Assembly: GCF_963664075.1 (NCBI RefSeq)
Contig: NZ_OY760916.1
Location: forward strand, 1,366,001-1,430,000
Source: an uncultured Desulfobulbus sp.
GTDB lineage: Bacteria; Desulfobacterota; Desulfobulbia; Desulfobulbales; Desulfobulbaceae
Direction: 5' to 3'
Length of the DNA stretch: 64,000 nucleotides
Within the stretch, counting starts at the first letter, position 1; the number at the start of each line of letters is the position of its first letter. This document shows, in pieces, positions 26,717-35,573 of this stretch. The position numbers were made by a program, and so were the translations under genes. The notes below the pieces were generated by a model. The model was not told the origin of the DNA. It searched no databases and worked only from the letters and a program-made list of their open reading frames with translations.

Positions 26717-27181
26717 ATGAAAGCAAAATACAGGGCTAAACTTAAATCAAGCATTAAGCCTTCCATCTATATACCTATCGGAACTGGAGTTATTTTTTTC
26801 TTGGCAATATTTATTAAAGATGACTTAAAATTCGACCACAAAATGGTTGAGGCCACCTTTGCTTTAATGGCGGTCTCGTTCATATTTTTATTGTTATTGA
26901 TCGGTGTCTGCACATATTTTTATAAAATCACTATATATAAAGATGGACTATCTTCATACAATCCATGGGAAAGTTTTAAGTGCTATCATATGAAATGGGT
27001 TGATATGAAGTATTTAACCATTAAAAGTGTGTTTGGTTATAAATACTACTATATTACCTCATCTGATCAAAAAGAGTGTTTATGGGTCCCATGCAATATC
27101 AAAAACAAAGAGCAATTTATAAAAGACGTACAGTCGTTGATTAGTGAGGATCATGTTTTATTGAAACACATAATGACATAA
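26717..27181 (+). CDS. Two-TM cassette membrane protein with a C-terminal soluble domain
   Basis: This 154-residue protein has TM helices near residues 18-36 and 47-72 (ALMAVSFIFLLLLIGVCTYFY). A soluble tail (KITIYKDGLSSYNPWESFKCYHMKWVDMKYLTIK...) follows, with the strand pattern of bacterial PH-like domains. Function is unknown. Confidence 0.55.
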   Translation: MKAKYRAKLKSSIKPSIYIPIGTGVIFFLAIFIKDDLKFDHKMVEATFALMAVSFIFLLLLIGVCTYFYKITIYKDGLSSYNPWESFKCYHMKWVDMKYLTIKSVFGYKYYYITSSDQKECLWVPCNIKNKEQFIKDVQSLISEDHVLLKHIMT

Positions 27182-27238
27182 CCAATCACTGGACGGGACC
27201 GCGAGCAGCTCAACCGTTTGCAATGAAAAAGATCACAT

Positions 27239-27676
27239 ATGGAAATCAAAAAACTAGATCCATTAATTAGTGATGAATTACTGGGTATCTTCATTCAAGG
27301 ATATAATAACCCACCTTGGAATGATCAATGGGATATCGATAAGGCTAGAGTTTATTTGAAAGCGTTTATTGGTGACCCGTGTTTTATTGGTTATTCAGCA
27401 TACCAAAAGGAATTACTGATTGGGGCTTGTTTGGGTACAAGAAGATATTGGTGGAAAGGGGACGAATATTATATTCATGAAATTTTTATTGATAAGTCAC
27501 ATCAAAGGCAGGGAATTGGTACTTCTTTTATGAATCAGATACAGTCAGATTTACTACAGAAAAATATTAGGACGATTACTCTACTTACTGATAGAGGTAC
27601 ACCAGCTGATGAATTTTACGAGAAAAATGGTTTTGGAAGTAGTGATAGGTTGGTTTTTAAATACAAAAATTTTTAA
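27239..27676 (+). CDS. GNAT-family N-acetyltransferase (cassette)
   Basis: This 145-residue protein has GNAT motif A as IHEIFIDKSHQRQGIGTSFMN (acetyl-CoA loop HQRQGIG) and a C-terminal TDRGTPADEFYEKNGF. The early GYNNPPWNDQW resembles aminoglycoside-type and other small-molecule acetyltransferases. The substrate cannot be told. It lies 57 bp after the membrane protein gene; between them is only a poor attC-like CATAACC, so the two may share a cassette. Confidence 0.8.
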   Translation: MEIKKLDPLISDELLGIFIQGYNNPPWNDQWDIDKARVYLKAFIGDPCFIGYSAYQKELLIGACLGTRRYWWKGDEYYIHEIFIDKSHQRQGIGTSFMNQIQSDLLQKNIRTITLLTDRGTPADEFYEKNGFGSSDRLVFKYKNF

Positions 27677-27691
27677 AGACAAACGTTACTG

Positions 27692-27744
27692 TTTGCTAAC
27701 AAATGTTTCCAGCGGAGCGCTACGCACCCGCTGAAACTGGTGTT
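27692..27744 (+). other. attC site
   Basis: TTTGCTAAC (27692-27700) with stem CCAGCGG...CCGCTG. The crossover G is at 27742. A second R''-like AAGACAAAC (27676-27684) partly complements the upstream core GTTTTGTCTC. Confidence 0.65.
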
Positions 27745-27899
27745 CCTGGCGGCTGCGCCGCCAGGAATCGCGGTGCTGACTTCGTCAAGCTCCTTGTTCC
27801 GGCGCCTTGCGCCGGAACAAGGAGCTTGACCAGACACCGTGCACATCACAACCAAGCTACGCTTGCTTGCGCTGCACACGGCGCTGGTCAGCACCGCGA
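27743..27899 (+). repeat. 157-bp structured attC-junction element, copy 10 (divergent)
   Basis: It has the same length as the others with many substitutions. The arms are TTCCTGGCGGC and GTCAGCACCGCGA, and the internal block at 27757-27780 has changed in step, so all 24 pairs are kept. The inner hairpin is a perfect CAAGCTCC.../...GGAGCTTG. These compensatory changes are the best evidence that the fold is selected. Confidence 0.92.
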
Positions 27900-27927
27900 T
27901 TAGCGTGCGCACCAAGAAGGAAATGTG

Positions 27928-28806
27928 ATGGAACATGACATTCAGGAGCAGATTAAGAAGAGTCCCATAGTTTGGTTTTTTGGTACGCTCATCACTGGGT
28001 TCTTAGCTGGAGTTGCTTTAATGACCTTTCTACAGAACTACTCTGGGATGTCACTGATAACTAAACAGGAACTTTTGGAAAAGAACTCGAACATTGAAAC
28101 TCTGAAAAGAGAATCAGCAATATTGACCCAAAAAATTTCAGAATCATCCGCAAGGGTTGAAGAATTGCAAATGGCCCAACAAGACTTGATAACTGTAACA
28201 GCCGAGCAAGAGAAGGCAATTGTTGAACTTAAGAAAAGCAAAGATGAAAACAAATTGCTACGAGAAGAGCTGCAACGTACTCAGTTAACTCTTGAGACTG
28301 AAAGAAAAAAGTCAACTCATCTTGATACGTCGGAAAAGGAGAACTCAAAGCTAACGCGGCAAAACGCGGCTCTAAATGCTAAAATCAATGAGCTTCAAAG
28401 TGCCAACAGAGCTCTCAATATGCACTTAGAAGAACAACAAGTACATTATAATGAACTAACTAAACCACGTACGGCAAAAAACTATTCCGTCATTGCTCCT
28501 TCGCAATCAATCAGGCCAAATCAAATTGTTGAGTTCTTAGATGGAATACTAACAGTGAATGCGCAATACATAGCTAGAAGCGGAGCTTGCTTAACTACCA
28601 ACACTCTCAACGAGTGTGTCTTTATCGAGGTCTCAAGAACATTGCCAATTCAAATTAGAAATAAGAAATACGCTATTCGAGTCGATAGCACAAATACCAA
28701 CGTCTTTAATGATGGGGACAGAGATTCTATCGACTTTATGCAATGGGCGACAAGAGAAGATAATAGCGCCATGATAACTTTACTCTTGGTGAGTACAGAC
28801 AGCTAA
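27928..28806 (+). CDS. Membrane-anchored coiled-coil cassette protein
   Basis: This 292-residue protein has one N-terminal TM helix (IVWFFGTLITGFLAGVALMTFL, residues 13-34). A long coiled coil follows at about residues 45-175, then a C-terminal globular domain (VIAPSQSIRPNQIVEFLDGILTVNA...). The ATG at 27928 follows GAAGGA; a GTG directly before it is possible. Function is unknown. A surface or envelope-tethered sensor or scaffold is one possibility. Confidence 0.6.
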   Translation: MEHDIQEQIKKSPIVWFFGTLITGFLAGVALMTFLQNYSGMSLITKQELLEKNSNIETLKRESAILTQKISESSARVEELQMAQQDLITVTAEQEKAIVELKKSKDENKLLREELQRTQLTLETERKKSTHLDTSEKENSKLTRQNAALNAKINELQSANRALNMHLEEQQVHYNELTKPRTAKNYSVIAPSQSIRPNQIVEFLDGILTVNAQYIARSGACLTTNTLNECVFIEVSRTLPIQIRNKKYAIRVDSTNTNVFNDGDRDSIDFMQWATREDNSAMITLLLVSTDS

Positions 28807-28906
28807 CATGGCCATGCACACGGACACACAACCACGCGGGGCATACTTTTGGGTGCTATTTTAAGTTCAATGGCCGCGTGTTTGTGTGCCGGTGATTGGC
28901 GGCGTT
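28801..28906 (+). other. attC site
   Basis: R'' AGCTAAC (28801-28807) is one mismatch from the complement of the cassette start GTTAGCG. The stem is GCACACGGACACACAA.../TGTTTGTGTGCCGGTG, and the crossover G is at 28904. Confidence 0.8.
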
Positions 28907-29061
28907 CTTGGCGACTTCGTCGCCAAGAATCGCGGAGCTGACTTCGTCAAGCTCCTTGCCCTGTCGCTTCGCGCCAGAACAAGGAGCTTGACCAGACACC
29001 GCGCACCACACAATCAAGCTGCGCTTGCTTGCGCGGCACACGGCGCTGGTCAGCTCCGCGA
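28905..29061 (+). repeat. 157-bp structured attC-junction element, copy 11
   Basis: Full length. The inner hairpin has GTCAAGCTCCTTG/CAAGGAGCTTGAC with no mismatch, unlike most copies. TTATGCC follows. Confidence 0.9.
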
Positions 29062-29078
29062 TTATGCCCGATAGGAAA

Positions 29079-29414
29079 ATGAGCGAATACGTAACGATAC
29101 ATGGTGATAGATGGAAGTGGGCCGATATAGATGAATCGGTCGAATGGGCCCTGGAACAGCAATGGAAAAAACAAAAGTGGCTTGCTCGTGCCGCTCTCAT
29201 ATCGAAGGGAAGCGCTTCTGATTATGTAGGGCAAAAATTTAATCCAGAGCACACGAAACTCGTCGAAGATGGGTGGAATCATGATCATTGTGAAATTTGT
29301 TGGTGGTCCCTCCATGAAGATGACAACCCAGAGCATGGAGAGGGTTACACAACTGATGGCCATAAATGGGTATGTACGGAATGTTTCACTCAATTCATTG
29401 CGCCAAATGCATAA
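29079..29414 (+). CDS. Cassette protein with CxxC...CxxC zinc-ribbon-like motif
   Basis: This 111-residue protein is Trp- and His-rich and has HDHCEICWWSLHED and, 24 residues later, KWVCTECFTQFI. This gives two CxxC pairs that probably bind zinc. The ATG at 29079 follows AGGAAA. The family was not recognised. Its stop lies in R'' TGCATAAC, next to the IS91-like insertion. Confidence 0.6.
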   Translation: MSEYVTIHGDRWKWADIDESVEWALEQQWKKQKWLARAALISKGSASDYVGQKFNPEHTKLVEDGWNHDHCEICWWSLHEDDNPEHGEGYTTDGHKWVCTECFTQFIAPNA

Positions 29415-29665
29415 CGAATAAGGATAGATTGTGTGAGTGAGGCACGAACGAACCACAATCTTATCCGGGGTTGGACAAGCCCGGCCTCTCAAAGGAAATA
29501 AATATTGCTCTGGAATATACTGGAAGCACTACCAGAATGGTAGTGCTGAACGCAGGACGTAGAAATGCATTCGCCTGTATCAGGCGTTAAAAAGCGGCTC
29601 GCTGCTCATAAAAGAGTTTTCCTCCCGTGGTCTTCTTGACGGTGAAGCGGCGTCTCGCTTAAAGG

Positions 29666-30715
29666 TTACCCGGGTTGGCGGTAAGAATTTCTAAAGCACA
29701 CAATGCGCATCGGTTGATTGCAGTGAGGGCAGGCAAACACTGGTCGGGGGCGAGGCGGCTGCGGCCTGATAACGACGTGCAGGACCAACTGGACCAGCAT
29801 ACGGATTTTTTTCGCATTCCCGTGCAGAAATCCATATTCGCGCAGCCGCCTAAACCCGTTTGGCAGGACATGTTGAAGAAGCAGACGCAGAAACTCTTCT
29901 CCCCTAAGCGTCCTCTTCTGCATTGTCCCGGTAGCGCTGTCCCGGTACCTAAAGGTTACTTCGCCGTTGGTATTGGCAATGATGTTTTTTTCTCCAATCA
30001 CGCCTCGGTACAAATACCTTGCGAGGTATTTTAAGGCCGGTGCGCCGGTGCCCATATGGTCGCAGTGGACAACCCATTTTTTCGGAACTTTGTCTGTGAT
30101 CCGCAAGCCGATAGCATCTGCTCCGGCCAGGAACTTACCGCGAAAGGCTTTGGCCAAGGCAAAACCGTTGAAGAGATATTTCCCCGATAGCTTTTTCCAA
30201 ACCCGAGCCTGTTGGTCAATGCCACCTCCAGGGATCAGGACGTGGATATGCGGGTGAAATTCCAATCTCCTTGAATGGGTGTGCAGGACCATGGTCATGC
30301 CGATCTCGGCGCCCAAAGATTTTGCATTGCGGGCGAATGAACGCAGGACTTCGGCAGCACACCGGAACATGAGCGAATAGACCTCTCCCTGGTGACGATA
30401 AGCCAACGAACGCAGCTGATAGGGCAAGGTAAAGGTCACCATGAAATAGGGCACAGGCAGGAGCTTTTCCCGTTGTTTGTCGATCCAGAGACTGGTCAGG
30501 TGATTTTGGCAGCGCGGGCAATGGCGGTTACCACAGGAGAGAGGCCGCCATTGGCCATGATGGCAGTCAGGGCACTGCACGTAGAGTTCCCCGGAAGCAG
30601 GCGTTCGGCAACGGAGAATCGCATCAAGGGCCTTGCGTTGTTCTGGCAGGATGGTTTTGCCGAACCGCGCCATGAAGACATCATAATATTGGTGAACAAG
30701 AGTGGCCAGGTCCAT
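29666..30715 (-). CDS. IS91-family HUH transposase, copy D
   Basis: It has 349 residues with a few changes from copies A-C, mainly near CPDCHHGQW and the C-terminus. All motifs are kept. Confidence 0.9.
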   Translation of the reverse strand: MDLATLVHQYYDVFMARFGKTILPEQRKALDAILRCRTPASGELYVQCPDCHHGQWRPLSCGNRHCPRCQNHLTSLWIDKQREKLLPVPYFMVTFTLPYQLRSLAYRHQGEVYSLMFRCAAEVLRSFARNAKSLGAEIGMTMVLHTHSRRLEFHPHIHVLIPGGGIDQQARVWKKLSGKYLFNGFALAKAFRGKFLAGADAIGLRITDKVPKKWVVHCDHMGTGAPALKYLARYLYRGVIGEKNIIANTNGEVTFRYRDSATGTMQKRTLRGEEFLRLLLQHVLPNGFRRLREYGFLHGNAKKIRMLVQLVLHVVIRPQPPRPRPVFACPHCNQPMRIVCFRNSYRQPG

Positions 30716-30717
30716 AG

Positions 30718-31622
30718 TTATCTCCCTGCCGGATTGAGTTGCAGTGAGTTGACCAAGGCATTGATCGTTGCCTGGCTATCCAGTTCGGCAACATCGGTGA
30801 GATGAGTGTAACGGGCAGTAGTCGTGGGGCTGGCATGCCCCAGCAGAGCCTGGATATGCCTTAGGCTCAGGCCGGACTCGAGCAGGTGGGTAGCGAAGCT
30901 GTGGCGAAGGCTGTGGATCGAGACTTTTTTTTAATTCCACAGGAGGTGACAACGGCCTTCATGGCCTGCTGAGCACCGCCATTATTCATGTGGTTTGTCG
31001 CCTGTCGGATCGTTTCCATTGATCCCCGGTAATTGGGAAACAACAACTTCGGGTGCTGGTGTTCACGCCAGAGCAGGCGTAACGCTTCCAAGGTGCGGTT
31101 CGGCAACGGGACAAGACGATCTTTATGCCCCTTACCGCGACGGATATGGACCTTCATATGGCCGGTATCGATATCACCGACCTGAAGAGACAAAGCCTCT
31201 TCCAGGCGAAGCCCCATGGAATAGGTGGTGAAGAGAAAGACGCGATAGCGGAGCTCCCGGCAGCCATGAATGATCCTGCCGATCTCTTCGCGGGTCAGGA
31301 TATCCGGAATGGTTTTAACGACAGGTGCTTTGACGATGTTGAGCCACTGCCAATCCGTCTCCAGAACATGTTTCCAGAAAAACATGAGACCGAGCCGGTC
31401 CAGCTTGACTGTGCTCCAAGAGTACCCCTTGACCAATTTGGCAAAGTACTCTTCCAGCTCTTGCACGCTGAGCTTGTCGGGGCAACAATCGAAATATGAG
31501 ACCAGTCGACGCACAGCTCGGCCATAAGCATCTATTGTTTTGGCGCTTTTCCCTTGTAGCGCAAGCTTTTGCAGGTGGCGTTCATAGAGGGACTCGAATC
31601 GTTTAATTTCGGCTTTGTTCAT
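30718..31622 (-). CDS. Tyrosine recombinase with -1 frameshift, copy D
   Basis: The A-tract is eight A's followed by G (30925-30932 on the complementary strand) instead of nine A's. The same -1 shift is still required and the total length is unchanged (905 nt). The signal therefore survives substitution within the tract. Confidence 0.82.
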
Positions 31623-31709
31623 AGTATACTCCTTGCTGTAAGTGTTTGAAAATTAAACTCTTACACGAGTATACACTGGTTTTTATTCTGCCGCGCAGCG
31701 GCTTCGTCC

Positions 31710-31766
31710 AACAAACTGCTACACGCGGACCCCCGCAAACAGCGCGGATCCGGTGAGCAAACCGTT
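31710..31766 (+). other. attC (3' part)
   Basis: R'' TGCATAAC is at 29408-29415 across IS91-like copy D. The body is CACGCGGACCC...GCGGATCCGGTG, and the crossover G is at 31764. Confidence 0.75.
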
Positions 31767-31812
31767 CCTGGCGGCTGCGCCGCCAGGAATCGCGGTGCTG
31801 ACTTCATCGCGA
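31765..31812 (+). repeat. Shortened structured attC-junction element, copy 12
   Basis: A 48-bp form of the divergent type (as copy 10). The first hairpin and the block up to GTGCTGACTTC are kept, then it joins ATCGCGA^TTCGG. The 3' arm is mostly lost. Confidence 0.8.
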
Positions 31813-31915
31813 TTCGGCGGAGTAATAAATCAACCATATCTCTATGAGATTAAAATTTTTTGTTAAGGATCACAAACAAGAGGCTATTTGCTCAATAAAA
31901 AATTAAGGAGGAAAT

Positions 31916-32674
31916 ATGCAATCGGGAAAAAGTCGTCTGTTGGCTGTAGAGTTCACTATCGTAATAATATGTTTGTTTTATTCGTTAGGAATAGCTGCGG
32001 ATAGAGTTGTAGTTATTCCATTAAATACCATTTCTAAAAGTAATTTTAATTGTCAAGATGATGATACTGCCAACAATATTTACAGAACATGTAACTACTT
32101 CCCTCTTGAAAATGGAAATAGGTGGGAGTTCACAACAGGAAGCAGGCTATCCTTAAATTCAGAACAATCTTGCTCTACAGGTTTGACCGGAATTAGATAT
32201 GGCACAAATGGTTACGAGTATGAACCAATAATGCAAAATAAAGAATTAGGTCTAGCTGCTGGGTGTCAATACGAAATGCCCCAAAATGATTTTTCTGATT
32301 TTGGGGTAAATATGGTTTTCATCAACCCAGAAATGACTATTGGGCAGACGACTACTCATCCATATTTCGAAGGAAATTGGACTTTCATAACTACGCTAGT
32401 AGGCCTGGAACAAGTTGTTGTTCCCAGTGGAACTTACGATGCTCTTAAATACGAGATTGTAACCAATGATGTTGCGGACCCATTAGACCCATGTTCCTTT
32501 AAAACTACTATTTGGCTAGCAAAAGGAATAGGACCAGTAAAAATTCATAGAACAGAGGCAAACCCAGCAGATTGTTCGGGGTGTCTGTTTGTATGTCGCC
32601 CTGATAACAACTATACAATAGTCAACACACCAGCTGAACTAATTAGAGCTGATGTCGGTGGTGTGCAATATTGA
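31916..32674 (+). CDS. Secreted hypothetical cassette protein (252 aa)
   Basis: It has a signal peptide (LAVEFTIVIICLFYSLGIAA). A cysteine-containing beta-rich body follows, with FPLENGNRWEFTTGS, GLEQVVVPSGTYDALKYE and TIWLAKGIGPVKI. These last motifs resemble a common bacterial extracellular beta-sandwich repeat family. It is probably periplasmic or exported. AAGGAGG precedes the ATG closely. Confidence 0.6.
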   Translation: MQSGKSRLLAVEFTIVIICLFYSLGIAADRVVVIPLNTISKSNFNCQDDDTANNIYRTCNYFPLENGNRWEFTTGSRLSLNSEQSCSTGLTGIRYGTNGYEYEPIMQNKELGLAAGCQYEMPQNDFSDFGVNMVFINPEMTIGQTTTHPYFEGNWTFITTLVGLEQVVVPSGTYDALKYEIVTNDVADPLDPCSFKTTIWLAKGIGPVKIHRTEANPADCSGCLFVCRPDNNYTIVNTPAELIRADVGGVQY

Positions 32675-32688
32675 AAAGAATATCATTG

Positions 32689-32747
32689 GCCGATCAAATC
32701 GTTCGAGAGGGACGCGCAAAAAGACGCGCGCCCCTCAACTCCACGTT
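32689..32747 (+). other. attC site, degenerate
   Basis: R''-like GCCGATC (32689-32695) is one base from the complement of the cassette start GTTCGGC. The crossover G is at 32745. Confidence 0.6.
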
Positions 32748-32799
32748 CTTGGCGACTTCGTCGCCAAGAACGTGGAGTTGACTTCGTCAATCTCCGCGA
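32746..32799 (+). repeat. Shortened structured attC-junction element, copy 13 (extended palindrome)
   Basis: A 54-bp form. The upstream attC sequence TCAACTCCACG is mirrored after the hairpin as CGTGGAGTTGA. This produces a perfect inverted repeat with 22-bp arms around TTC, spanning 32735-32781. The 3' arm still pairs with the altered block through GTCAA/TTGAC and CTCC/GGAG. Confidence 0.85.
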
Positions 32800-32824
32800 T
32801 TAGGCACCAAAGGGAATTCATCAC

Positions 32825-33412
32825 ATGGGTTTTGCAATTTCTTGGATGGCAGTAAAGGGAAGGAAAAAAGAAGATGTGCTTTCATTTTATGGATTTTCCG
32901 AGACCACAGAGGTAGAAGAAATTCCAGAATCACAGATTAGCTCTGCGGAACTGCCAAGTGGTTGGTACTTTCTGTGGTTTAATGAGTGCGAATCTCCATT
33001 TGTTCAAGCGGCTGTGGTGTCAGAACTATCTCAAGATTGTTCTGTGATCGTGTGCGTGATCGAGGAGCACGTTATGTACAGTCGATCTGAATTCTGGGTG
33101 AGCGGAGCGCAGAAGTGGAAAATTGTTCATAACTCCCAAAACGGAATATATGATCTAGAAACATCAGGTGTATTACCTGACTATTTTGCCCCGCTAAAGT
33201 GCGAAATATTCGAGAAGCAAGAAGAAGAAGGTGGAGTAAAGGCAGACGTCGATCTTATTTTTGATCTACCGCTAGAACCAATTAAGCGCCTTACCTTATT
33301 CAAGCATGATGAGTTTACGCCCGAACTTGAAGGGCAAGAGTACACAGTTTTGGTTGCCAAAAATCAAATATCATCCACCCCTATATCTAAACCTTGGTGG
33401 AAGCTGTGGTAA
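32825..33412 (+). CDS. Hypothetical cassette protein (195 aa)
   Basis: This soluble mixed alpha/beta protein begins MGFAISWMAVKGRKKEDVLSF, a start pattern seen in a widespread uncharacterised family. GWYFLWFNECESPF and FWVSGAQKWKIVHNSQNGIYDL follow. No catalytic motif is visible. R'' TGCCTAAC right after the stop matches the cassette start GTTAGGCA. Confidence 0.55.
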   Translation: MGFAISWMAVKGRKKEDVLSFYGFSETTEVEEIPESQISSAELPSGWYFLWFNECESPFVQAAVVSELSQDCSVIVCVIEEHVMYSRSEFWVSGAQKWKIVHNSQNGIYDLETSGVLPDYFAPLKCEIFEKQEEEGGVKADVDLIFDLPLEPIKRLTLFKHDEFTPELEGQEYTVLVAKNQISSTPISKPWWKLW

Positions 33413-33673
33413 AAATGCCTAACGAACAAGGATAGATTGTGTGAGTGAGGCACGAACGAACCACAATCTTATCCGGGGTTGGACAAGCCCGGTCTCACAA
33501 AGGAAATAAATATTGCTCTGGAATATGCTGGAAGCGCTTCCAGGATGGTAGTGCTGAACGCAGGACGCAGGAAAGCATTCGCCTGTATCAGGCGTTAAAA
33601 AGCGGCTCGATGCTCATAAAAGAGTTTTCCTCCCGTGTGTTTCTTGGCGGTAAAGCGGCGCCTCGCTTAAAGG

Positions 33674-34435
33674 TTACCTGGGATGACGGTAGTCATTTCT
33701 AAAAGACACAATACGCATCGCTTGATCGCAGTGCGGACAAGCAAACACTGGTCGGGGGCGAGGCGGCTGCGGCTTGATAACGACGTGCAGGACCAACTGG
33801 ACCAGCATACGGATTTTTTTCGCATTCCCGTGCAGGAATCCATATTCGCGCAGCCGCCTGAACCCGTTTGGCAGGACATGTTGAAGAAGGAGACGCAGAA
33901 ACTCTTCTCCCTTAAGCGTCCTCTTCTGCATTGCCCCTGTAGAACTGTCCCGGTACCTGAAGGTCACTTCGCCATTGGTGTTGGCAATAATGTTTTTTTC
34001 TCCGATTACGCCTCGGTACAAATACCTCGACAGGTATTTCAAGGCAGGTGCGCCGGTGCCCATATGGTCGCAGTAGACCACCCATTTTTTCGGGACATTG
34101 TTTGCTTTCTGGTGATGATAGGCCAACGGACGCAGCTGATAGGGCAAGGTGAAGGTCACCATGAAATAGGGTACAGGCAGGAGCTTTTCGCGTTGTTTGT
34201 CGATCCAGAGACTGGTCAGGTGATTTTGGCAGCGTGGGCAATGGCGGTTGCCACAGGATAGTGGGCGCCACTGACCATGCTGACAGTCAGGGCACTGCAC
34301 GTAGAGTTCTCCGGCGGCAGGCGTCCGACAACGTAGAATCGCATCAAGAGCTTTGCGTTGATCAGGCAGAAGAGTTTTGCCGAACCTGGCCATGAAGGCA
34401 TCGTGATACTGGTGAACAAGAGTGGCTAGATCCAT
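33674..34435 (-). CDS. Transposase deletion derivative lacking HUH, copy E
   Basis: An in-frame loss of 96 codons joins LAYHHQ to KANNVPKKW, removing the HUH motif and neighbouring catalytic fold. The zinc-binding N-terminus and tyrosine region remain, giving 253 residues. It should be catalytically dead. Copy F carries the same junction, so this form has spread. Confidence 0.85.
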   Translation of the reverse strand: MDLATLVHQYHDAFMARFGKTLLPDQRKALDAILRCRTPAAGELYVQCPDCQHGQWRPLSCGNRHCPRCQNHLTSLWIDKQREKLLPVPYFMVTFTLPYQLRPLAYHHQKANNVPKKWVVYCDHMGTGAPALKYLSRYLYRGVIGEKNIIANTNGEVTFRYRDSSTGAMQKRTLKGEEFLRLLLQHVLPNGFRRLREYGFLHGNAKKIRMLVQLVLHVVIKPQPPRPRPVFACPHCDQAMRIVSFRNDYRHPR

Positions 34436-34437
34436 GG

Positions 34438-35342
34438 TCACCTCCCTGCCGGGTTGAGTTGCAGCGAGTTGACCAAGGCATTGATCGTTGAGTGGCTGTC
34501 CAGTTCGGCAACATCGGTGAGGTGGGTGTAACGGGCTGTGGTTGTGGGGCTGGCATGACCAAGCAATGCCTGGATATGCCGCAGGCTCAGGCCGGACTCA
34601 AGCAGGTGTGTAGCGAAACTGTGACGAAGGCTGTGGATCGAGACTTTTTTTTAATTCCACAGGAGGTGACAACGGCCTTCATGGCCTGCTGAGCACCGCC
34701 ATTATTCATGTGGTTTGTTGCCTGGCGGATTGTTTCCATTGATCCCCGGTAATTGGGAAAGAGCAACTTCGGGTGCTGATGTTCACGCCAGAGCAGGCCT
34801 AGCGCTTCCAAGGTGCGGTTCGGCAACGGGACAAGACGATCTTTATGGCCCTTACCGCGACGGATGTGGATCTTCATGTGGCCGGTATCGATATCGCCCA
34901 CCTGGAGAGACAAGGCCTCTTCCAGGCGAAGTCCCATGGAATAGGTGGTAAAAAGAAAGACGCGATAGCGGAGCTCACGGCAGCCATGAATGATCCTGCC
35001 GATTTCTTCGCGGGTTAGGATATCCGGAATGGTTTTGACGACGGGTGGTTTGACGATATTGAGCCATTGCCAGTCCGTCTCCAGAACGTGTTTCCAGAAG
35101 AACATGAGACCGAGCCGATCCAGCTTGACCGTGCTCCATGAGTAGCCCTCGACCAATAGGGCAAAGTATTCTTCCAGCTCTTTCAAGCTGAGCTTGTCGG
35201 GGCAACAATCAAAATACGAGACCAACCGACGCACAGCCCTGCCATAGGCGTCGATTGTTTTGGCGCTTTTTCCTTGCAGCGTAAGCTTTTGCAGGTGGCG
35301 CTTATAGAGGGTGTCGAATCGCTTTTTTTCGGCTTTTTCCAT
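34438..35342 (-). CDS. Tyrosine recombinase with -1 frameshift, copy E
   Basis: It is full length with eight A's plus G (34645-34652). It starts [16 protein letters not shown] and is the most divergent of the intact copies, yet keeps the shift requirement. The stop TGA is 2 nt before the transposase ATG. Confidence 0.8.
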
Positions 35343-35429
35343 AGTATACTCCTTGCTGTAAGTGTTTGAAAATTAAACTCTTACATGAGTATACACTGGT
35401 TTTTACTCTGCCGCGCAGCGGCTTCGTCC

Positions 35430-35469
35430 AACAAAGCATTGCAGCGGACAAGCCGCTGAATGCGGCGTT
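35430..35469 (+). other. attC (3' part)
   Basis: R'' TGCCTAAC is at 33416-33423 across IS91-like copy E. The stem is CATTGCAGCGG/CCGCTGAATG, and the crossover G is at 35467. Confidence 0.8.
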
Positions 35470-35521
35470 CTTGGCGACTTCGTCGCCAAGAATCGCGGAG
35501 CTGACATCGTCAGCTCCGCGA
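35468..35521 (+). repeat. Shortened structured attC-junction element, copy 14
   Basis: A 54-bp form that keeps both arms and the internal block exactly. The block is joined to the 3' arm through ATC, giving two back-to-back hairpins. TTAGCCAA follows and pairs with R'' TTTGGCTAAC. Confidence 0.88.
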
Positions 35522-35573
35522 TTAGCCAACACAAAAATAATGACTCTGTTGTCAATACTAAGAGGATTCTCAA

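Larger units (their letters stand above)
29416..31709 (-). mobile_element. IS91-like element with tyrosine recombinase, copy D
   Basis: The element is 2294 bp with scattered substitutions relative to A-C; its TAAC-proximal end reads GAATAAGG. It is inserted after R'' TGCATAAC of the preceding cassette. Both genes are intact apart from the A-tract shift. Confidence 0.88.
33424..35429 (-). mobile_element. IS91-like element, copy E, internal deletion (2006 bp)
   Basis: Ends and target (TAAC) are as in the other copies. It is 288 bp shorter than 2294, all missing from the transposase. It lies in the attC after R'' TGCCTAAC. Confidence 0.88.

Noticed and set aside
27175..27238. A separate attC between the two-TM protein and the GNAT gene
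   Set aside because: CATAACC and GGACGGGACC resemble an attC start, but no matching R' or complementary core is present.
7297..29061. Regularly recurring repeats could be taken for a CRISPR array
   Set aside because: The repeats are 157 bp, the spacing is 0.7-7 kb with genes in between, and no cas genes are present.
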